Shown: positions 1 to 9,399, counted from the first letter of the stretch. The stretch is 39,895 nt of DNA from Accumulibacter sp. (GCA_016789495.1 JAEUOJ010000072.1:1-39895), one strand, 5' to 3'. Translations and numbers: made by a program. Notes: generated by a model not told the origin, from the letters alone.

Positions 1-372
1 ACGCTTCCCTCATCACTGAAAATTCGTGGCGATGAAGGCAAATTTCTCTTGAAAACAGCCATGGAATCACGCTTGCCAAATGACATCTTGTATCGAAAAA
101 AAATGGGCTTCGCCGTTCCTTTGGCACGATGGTTTCGAGGACCTCTCAAACAACGAGTCCGTGAAGCGGTGTTAGGACCACGATTGGCCGAAACCGGCTG
201 GTTCGATCAAAATTATCTGCGACATCTGGTCGATGCACACCATGCAGGAACGCGTGATTACAGCGCACCGCTGTGGAGCGTGCTGATGTTCGAAGCGTTT
301 TTACGCAATGTCCTCGATCAACCAAATGATGCGGCATTGGCCGATAAAACGGCCTTGGCGCACGGGAGTTGA
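1..372 (+). CDS. Asparagine synthase-like amidotransferase, exosortase A-associated (C-terminal part, cut by window edge)
   Basis: The reading frame is open from base 1, so only the last 123 residues are visible and the start lies outside. The visible part matches the end of the ATP-dependent synthetase domain of asparagine synthase (glutamine-hydrolysing) proteins: a K(T)A..LP..I..R.K.GF..P...W pattern at visible residues 18-45, then a helical tail. The full-length family carries an N-terminal Ntn-glutaminase domain and amidates a carboxylate, here presumably on a sugar or glycan precursor. The stop overlaps the next gene by 4 bp (369-372) and that gene is an exosortase-type glycosyltransferase, so this is most likely the XrtA-associated amidotransferase rather than housekeeping AsnB. 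That assignment rests on context; the family call rests on sequence. Confidence 0.85.
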   Translation, partial: TLPSSLKIRGDEGKFLLKTAMESRLPNDILYRKKMGFAVPLARWFRGPLKQRVREAVLGPRLAETGWFDQNYLRHLVDAHHAGTRDYSAPLWSVLMFEAFLRNVLDQPNDAALADKTALAHGS

Positions 373-1568
373 CGGTGCGCATTCTGCATGTCCTCGACCA
401 TTCCGTGCCACTGCATAGTGGCTATACCTTTCGCACATTGGCCATTTTGCGCGAACAGCGCGCGCTTGGCTGGGAAACGGTCCATTTGACCACGCCAAAG
501 CAAGGAGCGGGTCCATCGCTACAAGAAAAAGTCGATGGCTGGCTTTTCTACCGAACGCCGAGCGGCGAACGAACGGGGCTGCTCCAGCAAATGCGGCTTA
601 CCACTGCGCGGCTCGCCGAAGTGGTTCGCACAACTCAACCTGATCTGATTCATGCGCACTCCCCTGTACTGAACGCCCTGCCCAGCTTGCGAATTGGCAG
701 GAAATATCGCTTGCCGGTCGTTTATGAGGTCCGGGCATTTTGGGAGGACGCAGCGGTCGATCACGGAACCACGGCGGAAGATAGCTTACGTTATCGCGTG
801 TCGCGAGCCATGGAAACGTATGCTCTTCGCAAGGCGGATCAGATCACAACCATCTGTGAAGGACTACGGTCCGATATGGTCCAGCGTGGCTTGTCCGCAG
901 ACCGAATAACCGTCATTCCGAATGCCGTGGATGTTGGCATGTTCCAGTTTGGGGCCCCTCCCGACCTGGAACTCCGACGCACCTTGGGTCTCGAACAAGC
1001 GATAGTCTTGGGCTTTGTCGGCTCGTTTTACGGTTATGAAGGACTCAATCTGTTAGTCGAAGCGGCACGTCGGATGCTGTCGCGGCTACCCAATTTGCGC
1101 GTCTTATTGGTAGGGGGAGGGCCGCAGGAAGGCAATCTTAAAGAACAAGTGGCAGCAGCGGGTATGCAGGACAAGGTCGTCTTTACCGGCCGGGTACCGC
1201 ACAATCAGGTGCAACGATATTACGATCTCATTGATGTGCTCGCTTTTCCTCGCCTGCCCATGCGTCTTACTGAATTAGTTACCCCGTTGAAACCTCTGGA
1301 GGCCATGGCACAGGGTCGAATGTTTGTCGCGTCGGACGTTGGTGGACACCGTGAACTGATTCGTCACGCTGAAACAGGATTCCTTTTCCGCGCGGGAGAT
1401 CCGGCTGCTCTGGAGAAAGCGATCACCGAAGTCCTGGATTGCCGCTCGGCCTGGCCACAAATACGCACCCAGGCCCGTCGCTTCGTCGAAGTGGAGCGTA
1501 CTTGGGCAACCAGCGTGGCACGATATAAAGAGGTATATCGTCGTGCGATGGAACAATACGGCCAATAG
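369..1568 (+). CDS. Family 4 glycosyltransferase, exosortase A system-associated
   Basis: GT-B fold retaining glycosyltransferase that transfers a nucleotide-activated sugar in the cytoplasm to a growing lipid-linked glycan. The N-terminus (RILHVLDHSVPLHSGY) is typical of the exosortase A-associated GT4 family. A DLIHAHSP-type stretch lies near residue 95, and the donor-site E-x7-E region (PLKPLEAMAQG, then VGGHREL) is around residues 305-330. The earliest start is TTG at 369, overlapping the upstream stop. GTG at 375 gives MRILHVLDHS, which fits the family better, so the true start is probably 375. It is translationally coupled to the amidotransferase and followed by an 82 bp gap before the next glycosyltransferase. 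Acceptor and donor sugars cannot be told from sequence. Confidence 0.88.
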   Translation: MTVRILHVLDHSVPLHSGYTFRTLAILREQRALGWETVHLTTPKQGAGPSLQEKVDGWLFYRTPSGERTGLLQQMRLTTARLAEVVRTTQPDLIHAHSPVLNALPSLRIGRKYRLPVVYEVRAFWEDAAVDHGTTAEDSLRYRVSRAMETYALRKADQITTICEGLRSDMVQRGLSADRITVIPNAVDVGMFQFGAPPDLELRRTLGLEQAIVLGFVGSFYGYEGLNLLVEAARRMLSRLPNLRVLLVGGGPQEGNLKEQVAAAGMQDKVVFTGRVPHNQVQRYYDLIDVLAFPRLPMRLTELVTPLKPLEAMAQGRMFVASDVGGHRELIRHAETGFLFRAGDPAALEKAITEVLDCRSAWPQIRTQARRFVEVERTWATSVARYKEVYRRAMEQYGQ

Positions 1569-1650
1569 TATGATTCTTGATCAAATTCGTCGCTTGATTG
1601 GTAGCGTTCAAAAGATTCGAAGCCATCTTGAAAACCGGAATAAATGCTAA

Positions 1651-2853
1651 ATGGCAAATCTTCTTTATCTTGTTCATCGCCTTCCTTATCCGCCAAACAA
1701 AGGAGACAAGGTACGTTCCTACCACCTACTCAAGCATTTGGCAAAAAAACATCGGGTATATCTAGGTAGTTTCATTGATGATCCAGATGATGAACGTTAT
1801 TTGGCAGAATTGCCGCAATATTGTGTTGATATGCATATCGCCCGATTGAAGCCGATCGTAGCAAAAATATCCAGTATTAGGGGTTTGTTGAGTAACCAAC
1901 CGCTTACTTTGCCATATTATAAAAATCAGGAGCTACAAAACTGGGTCAACCACATCGTCGAGAATGAAAAAATCGAGACGGCGATCATATTTTCATCGGC
2001 CATGGCTGCGTATATCCAAAATATGCCCAAGCTGCGAGCACTGATTGATTACGTGGATGTGGACTCTGCCAAGTGGACGCAATATGCCGACAAGCATCAT
2101 TGGCCATTATCCTGGTTATACCGTAGAGAAGGAAGTAAATTGCTGGACTTCGAACGAAAAATGGCATTGCATTCTGAAAAATCGTTTTTTGTCACAGACA
2201 ACGAAGTGGACTTGTTTCGCCGGCTGGCTCCTGAATGTACGGGAAAAATCAGTGCAATGAGCAATGGTGTCGATGCCGATTTTTTCTCCCCCGACCATGA
2301 CTTGGTATCACCTTACGGTCGGGATGAAATTCCAATCGTATTTACTGGCGCAATGGACTATTGGCCAAACGTTGACGCAGTTACTTGGTTTGATTCGGAG
2401 ATGCTACCGAAGTTAATGACTAAATGGCCGAAAATTCGCTTTTATATCGTTGGACGAAACCCTTCCGCTGCTGTCCAGGCGTTGGCAAAAACCGACCGTA
2501 CTGTCGTGACGGGTACCGTGCCGGATGTCCGTCCATACTTGCGGCATGCCAAGGTTGTCGTCGCTCCTCTCCGTCTTGCTCGAGGAATACAGAATAAGAT
2601 TCTTGAAGCCATGGCTATTGGTCGCCCGGTAGTAGCTTCACAGGAATGTGCTACAGCGGTTGACGCGATAGCTGACCGAGACTTTCTGGTAGCGTCAACA
2701 GCTGAAGAATATATCGACAGTGTAGATAAATTGCTTTGTTCGCCGGATTATGCCGTGGAAGTCGGACGAGCTGCACGCCGACAGGTGGTGGCCAAATATA
2801 GTTGGGACGCCCATTTGTCAAACATAGATACTTATCTCGAGTATTGTGCCTAG
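1651..2853 (+). CDS. Sugar transferase, PEP-CTERM/EpsH1 system-associated (Stp1 type)
   Basis: A 400-residue GT-B glycosyltransferase. The start MANLLYLVHRLPYPPNKGDK is diagnostic of the sugar transferase family that co-occurs with exosortase/PEP-CTERM loci. The C-terminal donor-binding region RGIQNKILEAMAIGRPVVAS is at about residues 311-330 and contains the expected glutamate; a TGAMDYWPNVDA motif is near residue 231. It acts in the cytoplasm in assembly of the repeat unit. From this gene onward the DNA becomes clearly AT-richer than the chromosome to the right (many aaa/ttt codons), which continues to the flippase. It sits between the GT4 enzyme and the CapK-like gene, 66 bp from the latter. 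Confidence 0.88.
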   Translation: MANLLYLVHRLPYPPNKGDKVRSYHLLKHLAKKHRVYLGSFIDDPDDERYLAELPQYCVDMHIARLKPIVAKISSIRGLLSNQPLTLPYYKNQELQNWVNHIVENEKIETAIIFSSAMAAYIQNMPKLRALIDYVDVDSAKWTQYADKHHWPLSWLYRREGSKLLDFERKMALHSEKSFFVTDNEVDLFRRLAPECTGKISAMSNGVDADFFSPDHDLVSPYGRDEIPIVFTGAMDYWPNVDAVTWFDSEMLPKLMTKWPKIRFYIVGRNPSAAVQALAKTDRTVVTGTVPDVRPYLRHAKVVVAPLRLARGIQNKILEAMAIGRPVVASQECATAVDAIADRDFLVASTAEEYIDSVDKLLCSPDYAVEVGRAARRQVVAKYSWDAHLSNIDTYLEYCA

Positions 2854-2919
2854 CAAAGTGTCTTGACTCATCGAAAACAGGCCAAAGCTTGTTTTGATCG
2901 AACCGCTTATTAAAAATAT

Positions 2920-4284
2920 ATGGGATTATATACAACGTTTGCAGCCAAGATATTATTTCCGTTGCAAGAAAAGATCAAAAATCATTCAACAGTTGCCGTG
3001 CTACGTGATATGGAGCGCAGTCAATGGCTAAGTCCATCGGAAATTTCAGAACTTCAATTGAATAGGCTAAAGAAATTTTTGACAGAATGCGAAAACCATG
3101 TTCCTTATTACAAAGAAAAATTCAGTTCGCTTGAGTTCTCAGCAAAAAATATCAGTTCGCTAGATGATCTTACTCGATTGCCACTGCTGACAAAGGAAGT
3201 TATTCGCAAAGAATTTGATCGATTGAATTCGGATTTAAAAGAGTCGGTTCGTCTCTTTTCAACGACAGGGTCCACAGGAGATCCCTTGCGTTTCAATATC
3301 AGCAAAACACGGATAAGTCATGACGTGGCCGCTAAATGGCGGGCAACGCGCTGGTGGAATGTAGATATAGGGGATCGTGAGATGGTTGTTTGGTCGAGTG
3401 CGATCGAACTAACCAAACAGGATCGAGCTAAACATCTGCGCGACTGGGTCTTGCGCAGCAAGCTCATATCATCAACTGCCATGTCACTGCGTGACATGGA
3501 CAGATTTATTGAAGAAATCAGGCGTTTCAAGCCAAAAATGATGTTTGGCTACCCGTCGTCGATGACGTTGATTGCACAGCGTGCCGAAAAGCAAGGAATT
3601 CGACTGGACAATTTAGGTATAAAGGTCGCTTTTTGTACAGCTGAAAGATTATATCCACATCAAAGGGATGTTCTTGAGCGAATTTTTGGGTGTCCAGTAG
3701 CCAATGGCTATGGGGGTAGAGATGCGGGCTTTATCGCTCATGAGTGTCCGGAGGGTGGAATGCACATCACTGCTGAAGATATTATTGTCGAAATAGTCGA
3801 TCAGTATGGTAACTCAGTACCCATTGGGGAAACTGGGGAAGTTGCAATCACGCATATGAGCAGCACCGGCTTCCCTTTTATCCGATATAAAAATGGAGAT
3901 ATCGCTGCATTAGACAATAGAAAATGTGCGTGCGGGAGAGGATTGCCTTTGCTCAAAGATATCCATGGTAGAACGAATGACATTTTACTGGCTGAAGATG
4001 GTTCGATTGTCTTGGCTGTCGCAATAGCCTTGGTTCTGAGGGACATGCTCGGGGTGAATGGATTTAAAGTAATCCAAGAAACAATGTCATATACCCGACT
4101 GCAGTTGGTGACAGACGATAAGTATGACAAAGATAATGGCGAATTGAAAATAAAGTCGGCATTCAAATCCAGGCTTGGAAAAAATGTCAGGCTGGACATC
4201 GAATATCTCGAAGAAATATCTCCTGAAGCAAGCGGAAAATATCGTTATGTAGTAAGCAAAGTCAGTGGACAAATGATTAATTAA
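2920..4284 (+). CDS. Adenylate-forming enzyme, PaaK/CapK-like (phenylacetate-CoA ligase family)
   Basis: A 454-residue member of the ANL superfamily branch that includes phenylacetate-CoA ligase and CapK proteins of capsule loci. The Ser/Thr/Gly-rich ATP loop STTGSTGDPLRF is at about residues 112-123, a GYGGRDAGF motif near residue 265, and the adenylate-binding FIRYKNGDIA near 323-332. A CACGRGLP segment with cysteines (about 335-342) is typical of the PaaK-like subgroup and may bind metal. These enzymes activate a carboxylic acid as an acyl-AMP. In polysaccharide loci the acyl or aminoacyl group is presumably attached to a sugar, but the substrate here is unknown. It lies between a glycosyltransferase and a methyltransferase in the same direction, so it is probably a decoration enzyme. 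Confidence 0.8.
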   Translation: MGLYTTFAAKILFPLQEKIKNHSTVAVLRDMERSQWLSPSEISELQLNRLKKFLTECENHVPYYKEKFSSLEFSAKNISSLDDLTRLPLLTKEVIRKEFDRLNSDLKESVRLFSTTGSTGDPLRFNISKTRISHDVAAKWRATRWWNVDIGDREMVVWSSAIELTKQDRAKHLRDWVLRSKLISSTAMSLRDMDRFIEEIRRFKPKMMFGYPSSMTLIAQRAEKQGIRLDNLGIKVAFCTAERLYPHQRDVLERIFGCPVANGYGGRDAGFIAHECPEGGMHITAEDIIVEIVDQYGNSVPIGETGEVAITHMSSTGFPFIRYKNGDIAALDNRKCACGRGLPLLKDIHGRTNDILLAEDGSIVLAVAIALVLRDMLGVNGFKVIQETMSYTRLQLVTDDKYDKDNGELKIKSAFKSRLGKNVRLDIEYLEEISPEASGKYRYVVSKVSGQMIN

Positions 4285-4313
4285 CAGTTTTTGATAGCTG
4301 GAGTTGCAGTGTT

Positions 4314-5027
4314 ATGACAAAATTATCTGAGCAGCTATTGAAAAGATATTATACCAATAGTGTTCATCCGTATCGGGTGTACGAACAAAAGGTTGATTTG
4401 CTCTTAAATGCGGATAGTGTCCTGTTGGATGCAGGTTGTGGAAGAGGTGTGCCAGTACTAAAGAAATATTTGGGACGAGCCAAACGACTTATTGGCGTTG
4501 AACTTGTCGAGTTCAGAGATGTACCTGATGGAATAGAAGTTTACAACGCTGATTTGGCAAACATTCCTCTTCCTGCTGAAAGTGTTGATCTCATCATGTC
4601 TCGAAGTGTGTTTGAGCATCTTACTGATCCCAGCGCGGTCTACAAAGAGTTTTCGCGAATATTACGTCCTGGTGGTGCGGTTGTCTTTTTGACGGCAAAT
4701 ATGTGGGACTACGGAACAATGGTTGCCAGATTAATTCCAAATCGATTTCACGCAAGAATTGTCAATAAAGTAGAAGGTCGAGAAGAGGAAGATACGTTTC
4801 CAACTGCGTATCTTACAAATAGAAAAAGTGATGTTATCCGTTTGTCAAAAATCAACAACTTTAAAATTGAGTCATACGAATATTTGAGCCAGTACCCAAA
4901 CTATCTGATGTTCAATGGCGGGTTGTTTTTCATTGGAATGTGTTACGAGAAAATCATCAGTCGAATAGATGCGCTGCGCTTTCTTCGTGGTTGGATCATG
5001 GTGGTTCTGCGCAAAAATCCAAGTTGA
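4314..5027 (+). CDS. Class I SAM-dependent methyltransferase
   Basis: A 237-residue Methyltransf_11-type enzyme. SAM motif I, LLDAGCGRGVP, is at residues 37-47; the acidic end of strand beta-2 (GVEL) and a following D-x-A-N-I-P-L-P post-motif are visible, and motif IV-like DLIMSRSVFEHL is near residue 93. It uses S-adenosylmethionine to methylate an unknown acceptor. Position between the CapK-like gene and the glycan ligase suggests a sugar or acyl modification of the exopolysaccharide. The C-terminal 40 residues are hydrophobic and may contact membrane. The start ATG is preceded by a GGAG (ctggagttgcag). No symbol is justified. Confidence 0.8.
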   Translation: MTKLSEQLLKRYYTNSVHPYRVYEQKVDLLLNADSVLLDAGCGRGVPVLKKYLGRAKRLIGVELVEFRDVPDGIEVYNADLANIPLPAESVDLIMSRSVFEHLTDPSAVYKEFSRILRPGGAVVFLTANMWDYGTMVARLIPNRFHARIVNKVEGREEEDTFPTAYLTNRKSDVIRLSKINNFKIESYEYLSQYPNYLMFNGGLFFIGMCYEKIISRIDALRFLRGWIMVVLRKNPS

Positions 5028-5137
5028 TATTTATCCAAATTCAAATTTGGTTTTTACCCGATTGGTGAATGAAGTCATTGTAATAATATATTTTATTCAA
5101 ATATTCGGCCGTTGATTTGGTCCATGGTTAATCGATA

Positions 5138-6442
5138 ATGCGCGATATTATTGTTGTGGGTCTGGTAGTGCTTGCTCTACCATTTGCCCTTTGGCATACG
5201 TGGATCGCTGTTTTATTATGGACATGGGTCAGCCTGATGAATCCTCACCGATTGACATTTGGCTTTGCCTATAGCACACCTATTGCGGCTATGGCAGCGG
5301 GAGCGGCCTTGATTTCTTTATTGATAACCAAAGATAAGCTCCGTATGACCTGGTCTCCACCAGTCGTTGTGTTGTTATTATTTGTAATGTGGATGTGTGT
5401 CACAACAGCCTTGGCATTTGATCCTGCAACTTCGTGGGATCAGCTGAATAAGGTGTTGAAAATTCAATTAATGACAGGTATTGGATTAATCGCTTTGCAG
5501 GAAAAAAAACATATTGATCTGTTTATTTTAGTAAATATTATTTCGATTGGTTATTTTGGCTTCAAAGGTGGGATTTTTACTATATTGACGGGTGGGGGGT
5601 ATCGCGTTTGGGGGCCAGAAGATTCGTTTATCTCGGATAATAACGCATTGGCGGCCGCATTAATTATTTGCATACCCCTAATGAACTATTGGCGATCGAT
5701 TTCACAAAACCGCTGGATTCGAATTGGATTTTTGGTTTTAATGATTTTATGTACTATATCCGCAGTAGGTTCCCAGTCGCGAGGGGCTTTGATAGCAATA
5801 ACAATGATGGGAATAACATATTGGTATCGATCGAATAAGAAGTTCTCAGGGGGGGTTGCAATAATTCTTATTGCGATAAGTCTGCTTGCTTTCATGCCTT
5901 CTTCATGGGAGCAGCGGATGTCAACAATCACCAACTATGAAGGAGAGGGGTCGGCGATGAGCCGGCTGATCGCTTGGCAATTCTGTTTCAATCTGGCAAA
6001 TGATCGATTCTTTGGAGGTGGCTTCGAAATTTATAATTGGCCTACCTACTGGCTGTATGCACCCGAAGGTGCTTATAAACCATTTGCTGCTCATAGTATC
6101 TATTTTTCAGTATTGGGTGAACATGGTTATGTCGGCTTGATTTTATTTGTTTTGATATGGATATTATCCTTTCGAGTTGGTGCGCAAATTCGCAAAGAAA
6201 CAAAAAATCGCCCGGAATTTGCCTGGTTGCACCACTTGGCGGGGATGTGTCAAGTGTCCTTGATTGGTTATCTTGCGGGAGGTACATTTCTAAGCCTGGC
6301 TTATTTTGACTTGCCATATAATATTTTAATCGTATTGGTTGCTTATCAACGCTGGTTGAGCTTTGAAATTAAGAAAGAGAGTCGTGCGCCAGCTAAATAT
6401 GAATTCGGAATCAATGATTTAAAAACAAGCTGGGTGAAATAA
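5138..6442 (+). CDS. Putative O-glycosylation ligase / O-antigen ligase-like protein, exosortase A-associated
   Basis: A 434-residue polytopic inner-membrane protein with about 10 hydrophobic segments. The N-terminus (ALPFALWHTWIAVLLWTW, then SLMNPHRLTFGFAY) is characteristic of the exosortase A-associated O-glycosylation ligase family related to the Wzy/WaaL superfamily. The Wzy_C-type core SQSRGALIAI is at about residues 211-220, and a large periplasmic loop (about 260-315) contains GGGFEIYNWPTYW and an AHS motif. Such proteins act on the periplasmic face, either ligating glycan to an acceptor (possibly PEP-CTERM proteins) or polymerising it; which one cannot be decided from sequence. It is 110 bp downstream of the methyltransferase and 9 bp upstream of the deacetylase. 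Confidence 0.85.
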   Translation: MRDIIVVGLVVLALPFALWHTWIAVLLWTWVSLMNPHRLTFGFAYSTPIAAMAAGAALISLLITKDKLRMTWSPPVVVLLLFVMWMCVTTALAFDPATSWDQLNKVLKIQLMTGIGLIALQEKKHIDLFILVNIISIGYFGFKGGIFTILTGGGYRVWGPEDSFISDNNALAAALIICIPLMNYWRSISQNRWIRIGFLVLMILCTISAVGSQSRGALIAITMMGITYWYRSNKKFSGGVAIILIAISLLAFMPSSWEQRMSTITNYEGEGSAMSRLIAWQFCFNLANDRFFGGGFEIYNWPTYWLYAPEGAYKPFAAHSIYFSVLGEHGYVGLILFVLIWILSFRVGAQIRKETKNRPEFAWLHHLAGMCQVSLIGYLAGGTFLSLAYFDLPYNILIVLVAYQRWLSFEIKKESRAPAKYEFGINDLKTSWVK

Positions 6443-6451
6443 TCTATCATC

Positions 6452-7429
6452 ATGATTTTTAGAGTTTTAACACATGCATGTTCTCCTGGTGGGCCCCGTG
6501 GGAAACTGTCGATTTTGATTTTTCATAGAGTCTTGCCAAAAGATGACGGCATTTTGAATTTCGATGTGAATGCGGTTGAATTTAAAAAAATTATCCGATG
6601 GTTGGCAAAGTGGTTTAATGTCATTGCTCTTGACCAGGCGATCTTGAAATTAAAAGAAGGGACCTTGCCGCCTCGCGCTGCCGCAATAACATTTGACGAT
6701 GGATACGAAGATAACTTGTCAGTCGCGACACCTATTCTCACAGATCATGGGATGACCGCCACTTTTTTTGTAGCGTCGGGTTATTTGAATGGTGGGCAGA
6801 TGTGGAATGACACGATTATCGAATCAATTCGACATTGCAGTTTACCTAAGCTTGATCTCGTATCGGAGGGCTTAGGTCATTACGATTTGTCTGGTCCCCA
6901 TAAAAGGCTTATTGCAATCAATAAAATTCTAAAGGAGGTGAAATACCGCGCTTCAACTGAAAGAATTTTTTTGGCGAGTCAAATAGAAAAATTAACCAGA
7001 GTCAAGCTGAATAAGAACCTTATGATGACTTCTGAACAAGTTATTCTTTTGCGAAAAGCCGGCATGAGCATTGGTGCTCATACCGTAAATCACCCGATTT
7101 TGGCGAAATTGTCTGCGGAAGACGTTCAGCTTGAAATTCAAAATAATAAGCACTTTCTCGAATCCTTGCTGCAAGAACGAGTTGGCTTGTTTGCTTATCC
7201 AAATGGCAAACCAAATATTGATTATCGCCTTCTTGATGCGCAAATTGTTCGAAGTCTCGGTTTTGATGCCGCAGTAACTACTGCATGGGGTGTGGCTGAC
7301 ACACATAGTGACTTGATGCAACTTCCACGCTTTACTCCGTGGGATCGTTCGTCTTTCAAATTTGGTTATCGAATGGTAAAAAACATGCTTGGAAATTCAT
7401 CGATTCGCGCTTTACAAAATGCGGACTAG
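6452..7429 (+). CDS. Polysaccharide deacetylase (NodB/CE4 family)
   Basis: A 325-residue protein with a NodB homology domain. The motif TFDDGYEDN at about residues 80-88 gives the catalytic base and metal-binding Asp pair; HTVNHP near residue 210 gives the two metal-binding histidines; FAYPNG near 246 is the later CE4 motif. It is expected to remove N-acetyl groups from a hexosamine in the exopolysaccharide. No clear signal peptide is visible (MIFRVLTHACSPGG), so export or cytoplasmic action is uncertain. It follows the ligase gene by 9 bp and is probably co-transcribed with it. Xrt-type loci commonly include a deacetylase, but this one is the short CE4 type without a DUF3473 tail. Confidence 0.85.
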   Translation: MIFRVLTHACSPGGPRGKLSILIFHRVLPKDDGILNFDVNAVEFKKIIRWLAKWFNVIALDQAILKLKEGTLPPRAAAITFDDGYEDNLSVATPILTDHGMTATFFVASGYLNGGQMWNDTIIESIRHCSLPKLDLVSEGLGHYDLSGPHKRLIAINKILKEVKYRASTERIFLASQIEKLTRVKLNKNLMMTSEQVILLRKAGMSIGAHTVNHPILAKLSAEDVQLEIQNNKHFLESLLQERVGLFAYPNGKPNIDYRLLDAQIVRSLGFDAAVTTAWGVADTHSDLMQLPRFTPWDRSSFKFGYRMVKNMLGNSSIRALQNAD

Positions 7430-7544
7430 ATTAATCTTTAATTATATATTTCAGCCATGTTTTATGGATTAATTGATAACTTCTTGATTAATTTATCCAT
7501 CGCATTCTAATTGACTATTTAAGGTTAATCGGAGAAGCTAGTTA

Positions 7545-8987
7545 GTGAATTTACGTAATCAGGTCCTTGATGCGGTGAAGTGGAGCGTCGCTGGCCGTTT
7601 GGCTTCACAGTTGGTGACATGGGCTATTACCATATACGTAATTCGGTTGCTTTCTCCCTCCGACTACGGACTCATGGCATTGGCCGGGATCTTCGCGACC
7701 ATATTTTCTATGGTTGCAGAAATAGGTCTGGGTGCGGCGCTTGTGCGATCACAAGATTTGTCTCCTTTCCGTATTCGTCAAATTTTCGGCATCGTCATTT
7801 TATCAAGCCTTGTCGCGTGTTTAGTTCTTGCAACTTTGGTGGCTTATCTTGCAGGTGAGTTTTTCAACGACCCGCGTTTGGTTGGCGTCATACAACTTTT
7901 ATCATTGCAGTTTTTACCATCAATTTTTATAGTCATTCCATCCGCGCTACTCAATCGAAACATGATGTTTCGTGGACGGGCTATTATAGATTTGACATCG
8001 ACAATTGCTGGGGCGTTGCTTACTTTATTTTTGGCTTACACAGACCATGGGGTTTATTCATTGGTTTGGGGTAGCATTATGCAAATCGTTATCCGTGCAG
8101 TTGGACTCAACATCGCTCAGCCATTTTGTGGTTGGCCCATATTTAAATTTTCTGGCTGTGGAGGGATGTTCAAATTTGGTGGGAATGTTACCGGGTCACA
8201 GTTAGTCTGGATGTTGTATTCGCAGGCAGACATTTTTTTTATAGGTAGATTCCTTGGGAACAATGTCTTGGGAATTTATTCCGTGGCCATGGACTTGGCA
8301 TCTTTGCCGGCCGCAAGACTTTCAGCCATCCTCAATCAGATTGTATATCCGGCATTGGCCCGAGTTCAACGGGAAGGTGAGTCGGTGGGCCCCTATCTGT
8401 TGAAAGGTATTCGTGTAGTTTCCCTGATCTCCATTCCTATCATGTGGGGAATGTCCAGCATTTCGAACGAGCTCATTGATATTTTGCTTGGAGTCAAATG
8501 GCAGGATTCGAAGCTTCCTTTTACCATTCTGTGCGTGATCATGCCCTTTAGAGTTCAATCTCCATTAATGCATGCTGGGCTACATGCCGTTGGTCGAGCT
8601 TTTGAAAGTTTTCAAATTACCTGTATAACCGCTTTTTTAATGACTTGCTCATTCATAGTTGGAGTACAGTTCGGTCTTTTGGGTATAAGTATTGCTTGGG
8701 GAGTTGTTTTCCCAACTGTGTTCTTGATATTTTTTTATAGAGCATGTAATAAAATGGGTTTTCCTGGAATTGATTTAATTATTTCACTAATAAGACCAAT
8801 TTTGGCTGGCTTTTTAATGTTTGCTGCAGTTTGTTGGACTAGATATTTATTGCCTCAGAACCTAAATTCAGTTATGAGTATGATTTTGTTGATTTTCATT
8901 GGGGCTTTTGTCTATATTTCAATAACTTTCATGATTAATCGGCAAGGCGTGAATGAATTAAGATCCATTGTTAGTAGTAGATCATAA
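7545..8987 (+). CDS. Lipopolysaccharide/exopolysaccharide flippase (Wzx/MOP superfamily)
   Basis: A 480-residue integral membrane protein with 12-14 predicted hydrophobic segments, typical of MOP-family flippases that move undecaprenyl-linked repeat units across the inner membrane. The N-terminus (VKWSVAGRLASQLVTWAITIY, then LLSPSDYGLMALAG) is the classic Wzx/MviN-like signature. The start is GTG at 7545, with a GGAG 11 bases upstream; no ATG fits. It is the last intact gene of the AT-rich glycan locus, and its stop is followed within about 15 bp by what looks like the end of an IS5-type remnant, so further downstream genes may have been lost. Confidence 0.87.
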   Translation: MNLRNQVLDAVKWSVAGRLASQLVTWAITIYVIRLLSPSDYGLMALAGIFATIFSMVAEIGLGAALVRSQDLSPFRIRQIFGIVILSSLVACLVLATLVAYLAGEFFNDPRLVGVIQLLSLQFLPSIFIVIPSALLNRNMMFRGRAIIDLTSTIAGALLTLFLAYTDHGVYSLVWGSIMQIVIRAVGLNIAQPFCGWPIFKFSGCGGMFKFGGNVTGSQLVWMLYSQADIFFIGRFLGNNVLGIYSVAMDLASLPAARLSAILNQIVYPALARVQREGESVGPYLLKGIRVVSLISIPIMWGMSSISNELIDILLGVKWQDSKLPFTILCVIMPFRVQSPLMHAGLHAVGRAFESFQITCITAFLMTCSFIVGVQFGLLGISIAWGVVFPTVFLIFFYRACNKMGFPGIDLIISLIRPILAGFLMFAAVCWTRYLLPQNLNSVMSMILLIFIGAFVYISITFMINRQGVNELRSIVSSRS

Positions 8988-8998
8988 TCGGGGCTTAG

Positions 8999-9350
8999 GG
9001 AATCGCTGAATGAGACCTCTTCCGACACACCTGACGACGCGAAGCTGCCCTCAGCCGTTCCAGATTTGATTAGTTATGGAGGGGCATGCGTTTTGGTTGA
9101 TCCGACGAGGTTCTTCCCTTCTTCCACTCGTTTCAGGGCCTTCTTCGTTCATCAAGTCTCCACTTGGCCTTAGAGCGCCAATAGTCGCCGCTTGGCGATC
9201 ATCTGGTTGGCCAGGCCAAACAGGGTGTGCAGCGGCGCCGGGTTCTTGGCCAAGCCTTTGTAGCGCACTTTCCGGAAGTGGAACAGGTTCTTCTCGATGT
9301 GGAACGGGTGTTTTACTTTCGACCGGATGCTCGCTTTCACAGAACCTGAG
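8999..9350 (-). pseudogene. IS5-family transposase C-terminal remnant
   Basis: On the minus strand from about 9340 down to a stop at 9170-9172, the translation reads [14 protein letters not shown], then [35 protein letters not shown]. This is the conserved C-terminus of IS5-group DDE transposases (K-A-S-I-R-x-K-V-x-H-P-F, then KVRYKGL). The catalytic DDE core and N-terminus are missing. The stretch 8999-9024 (gggaatcgctgaatgagacc) could be the 3' end of the element, but this is a guess. It abuts the flippase gene and marks the right border of the exopolysaccharide locus. The same transposase family recurs as a fragment at the right edge of the window. Confidence 0.8.
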
Positions 9351-9399
9351 CGGGCTAATGCGGGCTGTGGCTCGCCTGGGTCTCAAAGGATTTTTCCGC

